Shown piece after piece: positions 43,189 through 53,139 of a DNA stretch of 64,000 nt. Source of the stretch: Streptococcus pneumoniae. GTDB taxonomy: Bacteria; Bacillota; Bacilli; Lactobacillales; Streptococcaceae. The notes below the pieces were generated by a model. It was given only the letters and a program-made list of their open reading frames with translations, did not search any database and was not told where the DNA came from. Numbering within the stretch: the first letter of the stretch is position 1; each line of letters opens with the position of its first letter. The stretch spans positions 1 through 64,000 of the forward strand of contig NZ_CKYA01000007.1 of the NCBI RefSeq assembly GCF_001113365.1, written 5' to 3'. The translations under genes were made by a program, and so were the position numbers.

Positions 43189-44226
43189 TTATTTCACAAC
43201 AAGTTCATAACGTGTCTTACTTGTGAAGGTTTGACCAGCTTTAAGGATGACTTGGTCTTTGAGGTTACTGTGAATGGCATCTGGTAAAGCTTGCGCTTCA
43301 AGGGCAATTCCATTGTGCTGCACCATTGGCTGACCCCCTATGATGACACCTTCATCCACAAAGTTTGCTGTGTAGACTACAAAGCAAGGGGCCTCTGTCT
43401 TGAAAAGCAGAAAGCGACCTGAGTTTTGGTCATAAAGGAAACCAGCATTGTCATGACCTGCAGGAAGGGCAAATGGATGATCCAAACCAGATACCAGCTG
43501 GATTTGCTCATCTTCTTCTGCAAAGATGTCTTTCAACAAGGCACCATTGTAGATGTGTTTGACCACATCACGAGTAGCATCTGGAGTTTTGACCGGAACA
43601 CCGTCGGGAGCGATTGGATAAATGCCCTCTGTGTTTAGTTGGAAGACATGACGGTCAATCGTCTGCGTGAAATCACCAGACAAGTTGAAGTAGCTGTGAT
43701 TAGTTGGATTGACCAGCGTATCCTGATCGGTCGTTACCTTGTAGCTAATTTCATAGGCGCCAGTTTCTTCTAAGTGGTAACTGATCCAAATCTTGAGATT
43801 TCCAGGAAATCCTCCTGTCTCATCCGTACGCTCTGTGTAGAGAGTCAAGCCATGGTTACTCACTTCAACTAGTTCAAACAAGCTAGAATCCCAACCAGTT
43901 GAACCACTGTGGTTACAGTTGCTAGCATTGTTGACCTCAAGGTCATAGGTCTTGCCATTGAGCTCAAATGTCGCACCAGCAATACGGCCTGCCACAGGAC
44001 CTACGCTCGCTCCATGCTTAGGACTATTGCCTACATAGCTATCAAAGTCATCAAATCCCAAAATAACATTGGCAAAATTTCCAGTCTTGTCAGGCGTGAC
44101 ATAGCGCAAGATGGTCGCACCATAAGTCATAATCTCAAGCTGGTAGCCACCGTCTGTCTCAAATCGATAGGCCAAGACATCTTGTCCCTCAACATTTCCA
44201 AATACACGCTCTGTATATGCTTTCAT
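43189..44226 (-). CDS. galM: Aldose 1-epimerase (galactose mutarotase)
   Basis: The 345-residue protein is a full-length GalM. It has NPTNHSYFNLSG with the catalytic His (about residue 179), HPFALP, and the C-terminal GIALEAQALPDAIH with the catalytic Glu (about 305). It interconverts alpha and beta anomers of galactose and related sugars. That suits its place after agaS and the galactoside PTS, since BgaC releases beta-galactose. It follows a hairpin and a BOX element, so its level may differ from agaS. Confidence 0.95.
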   Translation of the reverse strand: MKAYTERVFGNVEGQDVLAYRFETDGGYQLEIMTYGATILRYVTPDKTGNFANVILGFDDFDSYVGNSPKHGASVGPVAGRIAGATFELNGKTYDLEVNNASNCNHSGSTGWDSSLFELVEVSNHGLTLYTERTDETGGFPGNLKIWISYHLEETGAYEISYKVTTDQDTLVNPTNHSYFNLSGDFTQTIDRHVFQLNTEGIYPIAPDGVPVKTPDATRDVVKHIYNGALLKDIFAEEDEQIQLVSGLDHPFALPAGHDNAGFLYDQNSGRFLLFKTEAPCFVVYTANFVDEGVIIGGQPMVQHNGIALEAQALPDAIHSNLKDQVILKAGQTFTSKTRYELVVK

Positions 44227-44259
44227 TCTGTTCTCCTTTTACTATTTCTCTCAAGCAAA

Positions 44260-44295
44260 CAAACCATAGAAAGTGCCTTGACAATCTATGGTTTG
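44260..44295 (-). terminator. Hairpin between agaS and galM
   Basis: CAAACCATAGA (44260-44270) pairs perfectly with TCTATGGTTTG (44285-44295), with a 14-base loop. It lies between the BOX and galM. No strong T-run follows, so it may process or attenuate the RNA rather than end it. Confidence 0.55.
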
Positions 44296-44344
44296 CCTGA
44301 TGATATACAAATCCCCTTGTCAAGAATTTATAAACACTACCTTA

Positions 44345-44720
44345 TACTCAATGAAAATCAAAGAACAAACTAGGAAGCTAGCCGCAGATTGCTCAAAGCA
44401 CTGCTTTGAGGTTGTAGATAGAACTGACGAAGTCAGCTCAAAGCACTGTTTTGAGGTTGCAGATAGAACTGACGAAGTCAGCTCAAAACACCATTTTGAG
44501 GTTGTGGATAGAACTGACGAAGTCAGCTCAAAACACCGTTTTGAGGTTGTGGATAGAACTGACGAAGTCAGCTCAAAACACCGTTTTGAGGTTGTAGATA
44601 GAACTGACGAAGTCAGCTCAAAACACCGTTTTGAGGTTGTAGATAGAACTGACGAAGTCAGTAACATATACCTACGGCAAGGCGACACTAGTATGGTTTA
44701 AAGAGATTTTCGAAGAGTAT
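44345..44720 (-). repeat. Long BOX element with five extra boxB units
   Basis: Read on the minus strand it has boxA (ending near 44720), then five consecutive boxB units of 45 bases each, then boxC ending at 44345. Each unit repeats GACGAAGTCAGCTCAAAACA on the plus strand. Its boxA edge touches the agaS stop codon. The open frames seen inside are created by the repeats. Confidence 0.95.
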
Positions 44721-45886
44721 TACTTTTGATATTCGTGGATAATCACACCTTGTACCACACGGTTTACTGTACCTGTAGGAGACGGTGTATCTGGTTTATT
44801 TTCTACCTTGAGTGAAGTCAATAGGGCAAAGAGTTGGGCATAAACGATGTAAGGGAAGACACGGTAAATATCATTCAAGACACCGCCACAACCAAGGACC
44901 ACTTCTTTGACATTTTCAAGGCCAAAGGCTTGATTACTCAAAAGCACAACCCGACGAGCAATCTGATCACCAGCAACTTCACGAACCAAATCCAAGTCGT
45001 ACTTGCGAGTGTAGTCTGTCGTTGTACCAAAGACCAAAACAACTGTATCTTCGTTGATAAGAGATTTTGGACCGTGACGGAAGCCGACTGGGCTTTCATA
45101 CATGGTCGCAACTTGACCAGCAGTCAGTTCCAAAATCTTGAGCTGAGCTTCATGAGCAAGTCCAAAGTAAGGACCAGCGCCTAGATAGATGACACGGTTA
45201 AAGTCTAGGTCAACAAGTTCTTTAACATCTTCTACATTGTCTAGGACTTTACGAGCAAGACTAGATACAACTTCAAAACGTTCAGCTTTCACAGCAAATT
45301 CTGTAGGATCAAAGACCAAGAGAGCTGTCAACATCATAGACGTAAAGCTAGAAGTCATGGCAAATCCAGCGTCATTAGAGGCAGCTGGTTGCAAGAGCAA
45401 GAGATTGCGGTCATCTCCATGAGCTTGGAGAGCCAATTTACCATCTGCAGCACAAGTAATCGTCACTTGATAAAGCTCATCCACCAAGGCTTTGGCCAAA
45501 TCAACAGTCGCCACACTTTCAGGCGAGTTCCCACTACGAGCAAAAGACACAAGGACAGTTGCCACATCTTTTTTCAAATAAGTTTCTGGATTGGCAACGA
45601 TATCTGTGGTCGCAATAGCATTGAAATTCCATTTGCGTTCGTCATAGACTTCCTTAAAGTATGGTACCAAAGTATCTCCCACATAAGCAGAAGTCCCCGC
45701 ACCTGTCAAGATAACCTTGATATAGTCATGTTTATCAGCAATCCCTTGTAGGAAGGCTGCAATTTCTTCACGTTTTGCTTGATAAGATTCAAAAGCTTCT
45801 TTCCAGACATCAGGCTGTTGGTAGATTTCACGTGTAGTGATTTCTGCACCCAATTCGAGCAAGTCTTCTTTTGTATAATGTAACAT
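44720..45886 (-). CDS. agaS: Sugar isomerase AgaS (SIS domain)
   Basis: The 388-residue protein has two SIS domains (about 40-190 with VILTGAGTSAYVGD and SFARSGNSPESVA; about 210-360 with VIYLGAGPYFGLAHEAQLKI and ESPVGFRHGPKSLI). AgaS-type enzymes deaminate and isomerise galactosamine-6-phosphate toward tagatose-6-phosphate. It lies directly after the PTS genes in the operon. Its stop codon overlaps the BOX element. Confidence 0.92.
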   Translation of the reverse strand: MLHYTKEDLLELGAEITTREIYQQPDVWKEAFESYQAKREEIAAFLQGIADKHDYIKVILTGAGTSAYVGDTLVPYFKEVYDERKWNFNAIATTDIVANPETYLKKDVATVLVSFARSGNSPESVATVDLAKALVDELYQVTITCAADGKLALQAHGDDRNLLLLQPAASNDAGFAMTSSFTSMMLTALLVFDPTEFAVKAERFEVVSSLARKVLDNVEDVKELVDLDFNRVIYLGAGPYFGLAHEAQLKILELTAGQVATMYESPVGFRHGPKSLINEDTVVLVFGTTTDYTRKYDLDLVREVAGDQIARRVVLLSNQAFGLENVKEVVLGCGGVLNDIYRVFPYIVYAQLFALLTSLKVENKPDTPSPTGTVNRVVQGVIIHEYQK

Positions 45887-45910
45887 TGAGTTCCTCTTTT
45901 TCTATCAAAT

Positions 45911-45939
45911 ATGGGAATGGGAGTAAGCCCCATTCCCAT
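45911..45939 (-). promoter_or_regulatory. Hairpin between PTS IIA and agaS
   Basis: ATGGGAATGGG (45911-45921) pairs with CCCATTCCCAT (45929-45939) around a short loop. It lacks a clear T-run. It may lower read-through or protect the upstream message within the operon. Confidence 0.55.
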
Positions 45940-45985
45940 GTATATTCTATATAAGTTATTCTGACGATGTTCACGTTGTCACATC

Positions 45986-46390
45986 TTATTCATCTTCGTC
46001 ATCATCGAAGCCCGCTAACAGGTCATTGACTTTCACAATGCTTTCTGCAGCACGGCTCTTGTAGTCCGCATCTGCGCCTGTAAGGCTCGCATTGATAAAT
46101 TCAATCACCATTGGAAGATTCATCCCTGCGTAAAGTTCGATGTCACGACCTTCCATGATCAAACGACTGACCACGTTACAAGGTGTCCCACCGAGAAGAT
46201 CCGCAAAGACTAAGAAATCATCCAATCCTTCAATAGCAGCTTCAAATTTTGCAGTAAAGTCTTCTGGGCCATCTTCTGGAAGAAGAGCTACTGTGTAAAT
46301 GTTGTCTTGTGGGCCCATAATCATTTCTGTGCTGCCTTTAAGCTCTTCACAGAAGCGACCATGGCTCACCAAAATCAATGATTTCGTCAT
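45986..46390 (-). CDS. PTS IIA component, mannose family
   Basis: The 134-residue protein is a mannose-class EIIA with the phosphohistidine in LILVSHGRFCEELKG (His10) and the FADLLGGTPCNVVSRL motif (about 62). It takes phosphate from HPr and hands it to the IIB at 48140-48616. The C-terminus is acidic (DDDEDE). It is five bases after IID. Confidence 0.93.
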   Translation of the reverse strand: MTKSLILVSHGRFCEELKGSTEMIMGPQDNIYTVALLPEDGPEDFTAKFEAAIEGLDDFLVFADLLGGTPCNVVSRLIMEGRDIELYAGMNLPMVIEFINASLTGADADYKSRAAESIVKVNDLLAGFDDDEDE

Positions 46391-46395
46391 AAAAA

Positions 46396-47211
46396 TTACA
46401 TTCCAAATGCAAAGTGACCAAGGGCAGAAAGAACCAAAGCAAGTACGATAATAATAAAGATAGCTTTAGTAGAGTTCATACCTTTCTTACCAAGCAACCA
46501 GAAGATAAAGGCAGTAAAGATTGCTGGAAGCAAGCGTGGGAAGATTGAGTTCAAGATGTCTTGGAAGTCAATCATCTTTTCACCGATTGGCAATTTATAA
46601 GAAATTTCAAAGTTAATCAATGTTGCTACAAGAGCACCCATCATGAAGACACCAAGCACAGATGCAGCATCAATCAAAGCTGTCAAAGTACTTTGCATGT
46701 TGTTGATAAGGTTAACCCCTTCTTTGTAAGCAAATTCCAACTGTTTCCAACGGAAGATGTCATAGGCTACTGCAACTGCAATCCAAAGGAAGATACCCCA
46801 AGGTTGACCAGCGATCGCCATAGTTGCTGCGACTGACCCCATGATAGCAGGTACAAGTGAACCAAAGATTGTATCCCCAAGAGGAGCGAATGGCCCCATC
46901 AAACCTGTCTTGATACCGTTAACGGCGTCTTTTGAACCCACACCATCTTTTTCTTCCATGGCAAGGTCAAAACCAGCGATAATGGTATGGAAGAATGGTG
47001 AAGTGTTGAAGAATTGAGTATGAACTTTCATCATTTCTTTCAATTCAGGAGTGCCATCCCCATACATTTTACGCAATTGAGGCAAGATCATGTAAAGGTA
47101 ACCAGAAGCTTGCATACGTTCGTAGTTCCAACCTAATTGGAAAGTAAACAAGCTACGTTTGTTGATTTGATTAAAATCTTCTTTTGTTAGTTTGTAATTA
47201 GAATTCGTCAT
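46396..47211 (-). CDS. PTS IID component, mannose family
   Basis: The membrane protein of about 271 residues has the IID signature (FTFQLGWNYERMQASGYLYM near the start, then MEEKDGVGSKDAVNGIKTGL). Three to four C-terminal helices follow. The frame opens with a GTG at 47226, but the ATG at 47211 (MTNSNYKLTKED) is the better start. It then overlaps the end of IIC by 14 bases. With IIC it forms the sugar channel. Confidence 0.92.
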   Translation of the reverse strand: MTNSNYKLTKEDFNQINKRSLFTFQLGWNYERMQASGYLYMILPQLRKMYGDGTPELKEMMKVHTQFFNTSPFFHTIIAGFDLAMEEKDGVGSKDAVNGIKTGLMGPFAPLGDTIFGSLVPAIMGSVAATMAIAGQPWGIFLWIAVAVAYDIFRWKQLEFAYKEGVNLINNMQSTLTALIDAASVLGVFMMGALVATLINFEISYKLPIGEKMIDFQDILNSIFPRLLPAIFTAFIFWLLGKKGMNSTKAIFIIIVLALVLSALGHFAFGM

Positions 47212-48112
47212 CTTCGATTTCCCCACTTTCTGATGGTGTAGAAGGTGCTGCTACAGCTACTTTTTGGCTATTTTTGAAGTGAAGCACTGCAAGGAAAATA
47301 CCTACGATAGAAATACCAATCATAGACAAACCTTTGAAGTTGTTCACGAAACCAATTTTTTCAGCAACTTCAGCAGGAAGAGTACCTACGATACCAGCAA
47401 CAGCGCCACCAAGACCTGTTACATATGAGTAAAGAACAGTCAACATAGCTGTCAAACCAAATCCCATAGCAAGGTAGTGAAGGTTACGTTTAACTGGAAG
47501 GTAACGAAGCAAGATTGCAAATCCAAGACCTGGAAGCATACGTCCTGCGAGTGTCAAACCATCTGCAATCCATTGGTATTCTGTAACGAAGTCTACTACA
47601 CCTTGTACAAATTCACCACCAAAAGCAAGGGCAAAGAAGACTGGAAGGGCACGAGATAAAGCCCAAGGAATTGCACCAAGCAAGTAGTTGCGTTCAATAC
47701 CTTTATAGTCATAGCGTTCGATTGCAGCATCCACACGGTGAGCGAAGAAGGTAGTAGTCATACGACCAAGAACGTCGAAGTAAGTCAAGAGAGCTGCTAC
47801 TGGTACAGCGATTGTAGTAATTGCAAGCGGTGCATCAATTCCTTGTGAAACAGAGAAGGCTGTCGCAAGAACTGCACCAGAAGTTGCGTCGATACGAGAA
47901 GCACCACCGAAGGTACCAACCCCAAGAACGAACAGTTGCAAGTTACCACCGATAAGCAAACCAGTAGTCACATCTCCCATGATTAAACCAGTAATGAAAC
48001 CAGCAAATACAGGGGAACCTGCAGAAGAAACGATCGTCAACTCATCACAGATTTGATAAGCTGAGTACAAAGTGAGAAGTAAAATTTGCCACCATTGTAT
48101 CATATGTATCAT
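47198..48112 (-). CDS. PTS IIC component, mannose family
   Basis: The 304-residue protein has about eight hydrophobic helices and the mannose-type IIC stretch VFAGFITGLIMGDVTTGLLI, followed by GGNLQLFVLG. It opens the membrane path for the substrate. A GGAGG site lies eight bases before the ATG. In pneumococcus the corresponding locus imports a beta-galactoside disaccharide that BgaC cleaves inside the cell. The exact sugar here is inference. Confidence 0.93.
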   Translation of the reverse strand: MIHMIQWWQILLLTLYSAYQICDELTIVSSAGSPVFAGFITGLIMGDVTTGLLIGGNLQLFVLGVGTFGGASRIDATSGAVLATAFSVSQGIDAPLAITTIAVPVAALLTYFDVLGRMTTTFFAHRVDAAIERYDYKGIERNYLLGAIPWALSRALPVFFALAFGGEFVQGVVDFVTEYQWIADGLTLAGRMLPGLGFAILLRYLPVKRNLHYLAMGFGLTAMLTVLYSYVTGLGGAVAGIVGTLPAEVAEKIGFVNNFKGLSMIGISIVGIFLAVLHFKNSQKVAVAAPSTPSESGEIEDDEF

Positions 48113-48139
48113 AACAATGACCTCCTAAAAATTTTTTTC

Positions 48140-50400
<2,261 letters not shown>

Positions 50401-50420
50401 AATATTACCTTCTGACCGCG

Positions 50421-50480
50421 AAAGTTTACGCTTTCATTTGTTGTTATAGTAATTATAAACCAATCTGTTTGAATTGTCAA
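50421..50480 (-). promoter_or_regulatory. bgaC operon promoter with cre site just downstream
   Basis: On the minus strand TTGACA (50480-50475), 17 bp, TATAAT (50457-50452) is a consensus promoter. ATGAAAGCGTAAACTTT (50437-50421) matches the catabolite-responsive element consensus at all but one late position. It covers the first transcribed bases, a place where CcpA blocks transcription. Confidence 0.85.
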
Positions 50481-50533
50481 TAGAAATTGTCGGAATATTT
50501 GCTGGAATTTTACTATTATACACACGTTCAATT

Positions 50534-50570
50534 AGTTTCAAACATTTTCAGACCCATTTCAAACGCTCTT
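50534..50570. promoter_or_regulatory. Possible GntR operator repeats between bgaC and its regulator
   Basis: Two similar words, GTTTCAAACATTTT and ATTTCAAACGCTCT, lie in the same direction between the divergent promoters. A GntR/HutC-type regulator gene follows, so they could be its sites. Confidence 0.35.
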
Positions 50571-50746
50571 TCAATTCGGAATAGATAACCTAAAATAATT
50601 TTGTATAAAATACATTTATAAAATACGTGCAATGCCTATGTAGCTTAATTTTTCAAACTATTTTTCTAATTTTTTATTCAAAAGACTACTATTTTTTCGC
50701 TTTTATGGTAAAATTTTCTGTGGAGAAGGAAAATAGAGGTAAAAAT

Positions 50747-51463
50747 ATGGCAATTCCCAAATATCAATACATAAAAGACGAATTAAAAAATAAAATCATC
50801 TCTGGGCAGTTTAGCAGTGGAGATAAATTTTACACTGAAGCAGAGCTCATTTCAATGTACGATGTCAGTTCTATCACAGTTGTCCGCGCCTTAAACGACC
50901 TTGCTAAAGATGGCTATATTGTCCGCCAACAAGGAAAAGGAACCTTCGTTTCACGTGCACGCAAACACAAGCTTGTAGAGTTTTCAGATATTGAACTCTT
51001 TAATGCTAAAGATGATAAGGTAACTGTTCTTTCAATTGAACGCGGAAACAAGCTCGTTTACTTGGAAAAATTGGGTCTACGCGGCGATCAATTCTACTAC
51101 AAAATTGAACGTATCCGCGAATCAAACGGTGTCGTTTATATCTACCATACATCCTACATCCCAGAACAATATATCAACGCAAATTATCCAAACCTTGAAT
51201 ACTATAGTTCCATCTATAATCGTTTCAAGTTAGACTACCACATTCACATGAATGATGAACACTTTGAAGAAATCAATGAAATAGTCTTTCCAACTCCAGA
51301 ACATGCGGCTTCAGTCCTCGGAGTCGATGAACAATTCCCTACTGTCCTACAAACTAAAATCACCAAACTCGAATCAACTGGTCAAGTTTTAGGATACAGT
51401 GAAACTTACAAACGATCTGATTATTACAAGATTAAATTCATCTCATGTGACCGTGATCACTAA
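50747..51463 (+). CDS. GntR/HutC-family transcription regulator
   Basis: The 238-residue regulator has an N-terminal winged helix (about 5-72; YQYIKDELKNKIISGQFSSG, then VRALNDLAKDGYIVRQQGKG) and a UTRA effector domain (about 90-235). The domain probably binds a phosphorylated sugar. The frame is open from 50627, but the ATG at 50747 (MAIPKYQYIK) has AGAGGT upstream and fits the family start. It is divergent from bgaC and probably controls that operon. Confidence 0.93.
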   Translation: MAIPKYQYIKDELKNKIISGQFSSGDKFYTEAELISMYDVSSITVVRALNDLAKDGYIVRQQGKGTFVSRARKHKLVEFSDIELFNAKDDKVTVLSIERGNKLVYLEKLGLRGDQFYYKIERIRESNGVVYIYHTSYIPEQYINANYPNLEYYSSIYNRFKLDYHIHMNDEHFEEINEIVFPTPEHAASVLGVDEQFPTVLQTKITKLESTGQVLGYSETYKRSDYYKIKFISCDRDH

Positions 51464-51468
51464 GAAGA

Positions 51469-51496
51469 AAGCCTGAGCCTAATCGCTTGGGCTTTT
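51469..51496 (+). terminator. Terminator of the GntR gene
   Basis: AAGCCTGAGC pairs with GCTTGGGCTT (including G-U pairs), followed by TTT, directly after the stop codon. Confidence 0.75.
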
Positions 51497-51609
51497 TCTA
51501 TGCTTATTGTATCCCATTAAAACGCTATTTTATATATGTAAATCAAATTTGTTTAATTTTTACTAAAATATTAGGGATCTTTTTATCAAAAAACACTTTA
51601 AGACAAAAT

Positions 51610-51664
51610 AAAAATCGAAGTTCTGCTACTCCTATAAATGGAGTAATAGAAATTCGATTTTTAT
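51610..51664 (-). terminator. Terminator of purB
   Basis: AAAAATCGA (51610-51618) pairs with TCGATTTTT (51654-51662). An inner TACTCC/GGAGTA stem extends it. It ends the purine operon and faces the GntR gene. Confidence 0.85.
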
Positions 51665-51669
51665 TCTAA

Positions 51670-52965
51670 TTATCCTAATCCAAGACGTTCAAAGATGTCA
51701 TCCACTCGTTTAGTGTAATAAACTGGGTTGAAAATTTCGTCAATTTCTTCTTGAGTGAGACGTGACGTCACTTCTGGATCTGCTTCCAACAGTGGTTTAA
51801 AGTCTACTTGATTATCCCAAGAGTAGGCTGTTTTTGGTTGTACCAAGTCATAGGCTTGCTCACGGGTCATTCCTTTTTCAATCAAGGTCAACATAGCACG
51901 TTGGCTGAAGATAAGACCGAAAGTTGAGTTCATATTGCGAATCATGTTTTCTGGGAAGACTGTCAAGTTCTTGACGATATTTCCAAAACGGTTGAGCATG
52001 TAGTCAATCAAGATGGTCGTATCTGGTGTGATGATGCGCTCAGCTGATGAGTGTGAAATGTCACGTTCGTGCCAGAGAGCCACGTTTTCATAAGCTGTAA
52101 TCATGTGACCACGAATGACACGTGCCAGACCAGTCATATTTTCAGATCCGATAGGGTTGCGTTTGTGAGGCATAGCAGATGAACCTTTTTGCCCTTTGGC
52201 AAAGAATTCTTCCACTTCGCGTTGTTCTGATTTTTGCAAACCACGAATCTCAGTCGCCATACGTTCGATAGAAGTTGCGATACTAGCAAGAACCGCAAAG
52301 TACTCAGCGTGAAGGTCACGAGGAAGGACCTGTGTAGAGATTTCTTGAGCACGGATACCCAATTTGTCGCAGACATATTGCTCAACGAATGGCGGGATAT
52401 TGGCAAAGTTCCCGACCGCACCAGAAATCTTACCAGCTTCCACACCAGCAGCCGCATGCTCGAAACGCTCGATGTTGCGCTTCATTTCGCTGTACCAAGT
52501 CGCCAATTTAAGCCCAAAGGTTGTAGGCTCAGCGTGCACACCGTGGGTACGACCCATCATGATGGTGAACTTGTGCTCCTTAGCCTTGTCAGCGATGATG
52601 TTGGTGAAGTTTTCAAGGTCACAACGTATGATGTCGTTGGCCTGCTTGTAGAGGTAACCGTAGGCCGTGTCCACCACGTCGGTAGAAGTCAAACCATAAT
52701 GGACCCACTTACGCTCTTCACCAAGAGTCTCAGAAACCGCACGCGTGAAAGCCACCACATCGTGGCGAGTCTCCTGCTCAATCTCCAAAATACGGTCGAT
52801 GTCAAAGTCCGCCTTCTCACGGATCAAAGCCACATCTTCCTTAGGGATTTCCCCCAACTCAGCCCATGCCTCGTCAGCCAAGATTTCCACCTCAAGCCAA
52901 GCACGGTATTTATTTTCTTCACTCCAAATGTTCGCCATCTCCGGGCGAGAGTAACGGTTGATCAT
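51670..52965 (-). CDS. purB: Adenylosuccinate lyase
   Basis: The 431-residue enzyme has the fumarase/aspartase superfamily signature GSSAMPHKRNPIGSEN (about residue 262), and MMGRTHGVHAEPTTFG with the catalytic His (about 137). It acts twice in purine synthesis, on SAICAR and on adenylosuccinate. It is last in the purine cluster here, separated from purK by the inserted ATPase gene. The gap 52966-53139 has no gene. Confidence 0.97.
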   Translation of the reverse strand: MINRYSRPEMANIWSEENKYRAWLEVEILADEAWAELGEIPKEDVALIREKADFDIDRILEIEQETRHDVVAFTRAVSETLGEERKWVHYGLTSTDVVDTAYGYLYKQANDIIRCDLENFTNIIADKAKEHKFTIMMGRTHGVHAEPTTFGLKLATWYSEMKRNIERFEHAAAGVEAGKISGAVGNFANIPPFVEQYVCDKLGIRAQEISTQVLPRDLHAEYFAVLASIATSIERMATEIRGLQKSEQREVEEFFAKGQKGSSAMPHKRNPIGSENMTGLARVIRGHMITAYENVALWHERDISHSSAERIITPDTTILIDYMLNRFGNIVKNLTVFPENMIRNMNSTFGLIFSQRAMLTLIEKGMTREQAYDLVQPKTAYSWDNQVDFKPLLEADPEVTSRLTQEEIDEIFNPVYYTKRVDDIFERLGLG

Positions 52966-53139
52966 AGTTGTTTCTCCTTAAAAATCTTTTTTATCTATGA
53001 GGCTCAGGAAACTTTGCATTATTAGATGCTAAATTAGGGTTTGTAGAAAATAAAATTAGGAAGTAATAATCCTTTGATTACTCTAATCAGCTATCATGCA
53101 AACTTCAACCATTGCAATAAGTCAAATGGTATGATTCTC

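Noticed and set aside
44288..44701. Open frame encoding repeated FEVVDRTDEVSSKH units, which looks like a repeat protein
   Set aside because: It is produced by the 45-base boxB units of a BOX element, which happen to be divisible by three; no ribosome site supports it.
52234..53025. 263-codon plus-strand frame across purB
   Set aside because: It is antisense to the well-conserved purB gene and encodes no recognisable domain.
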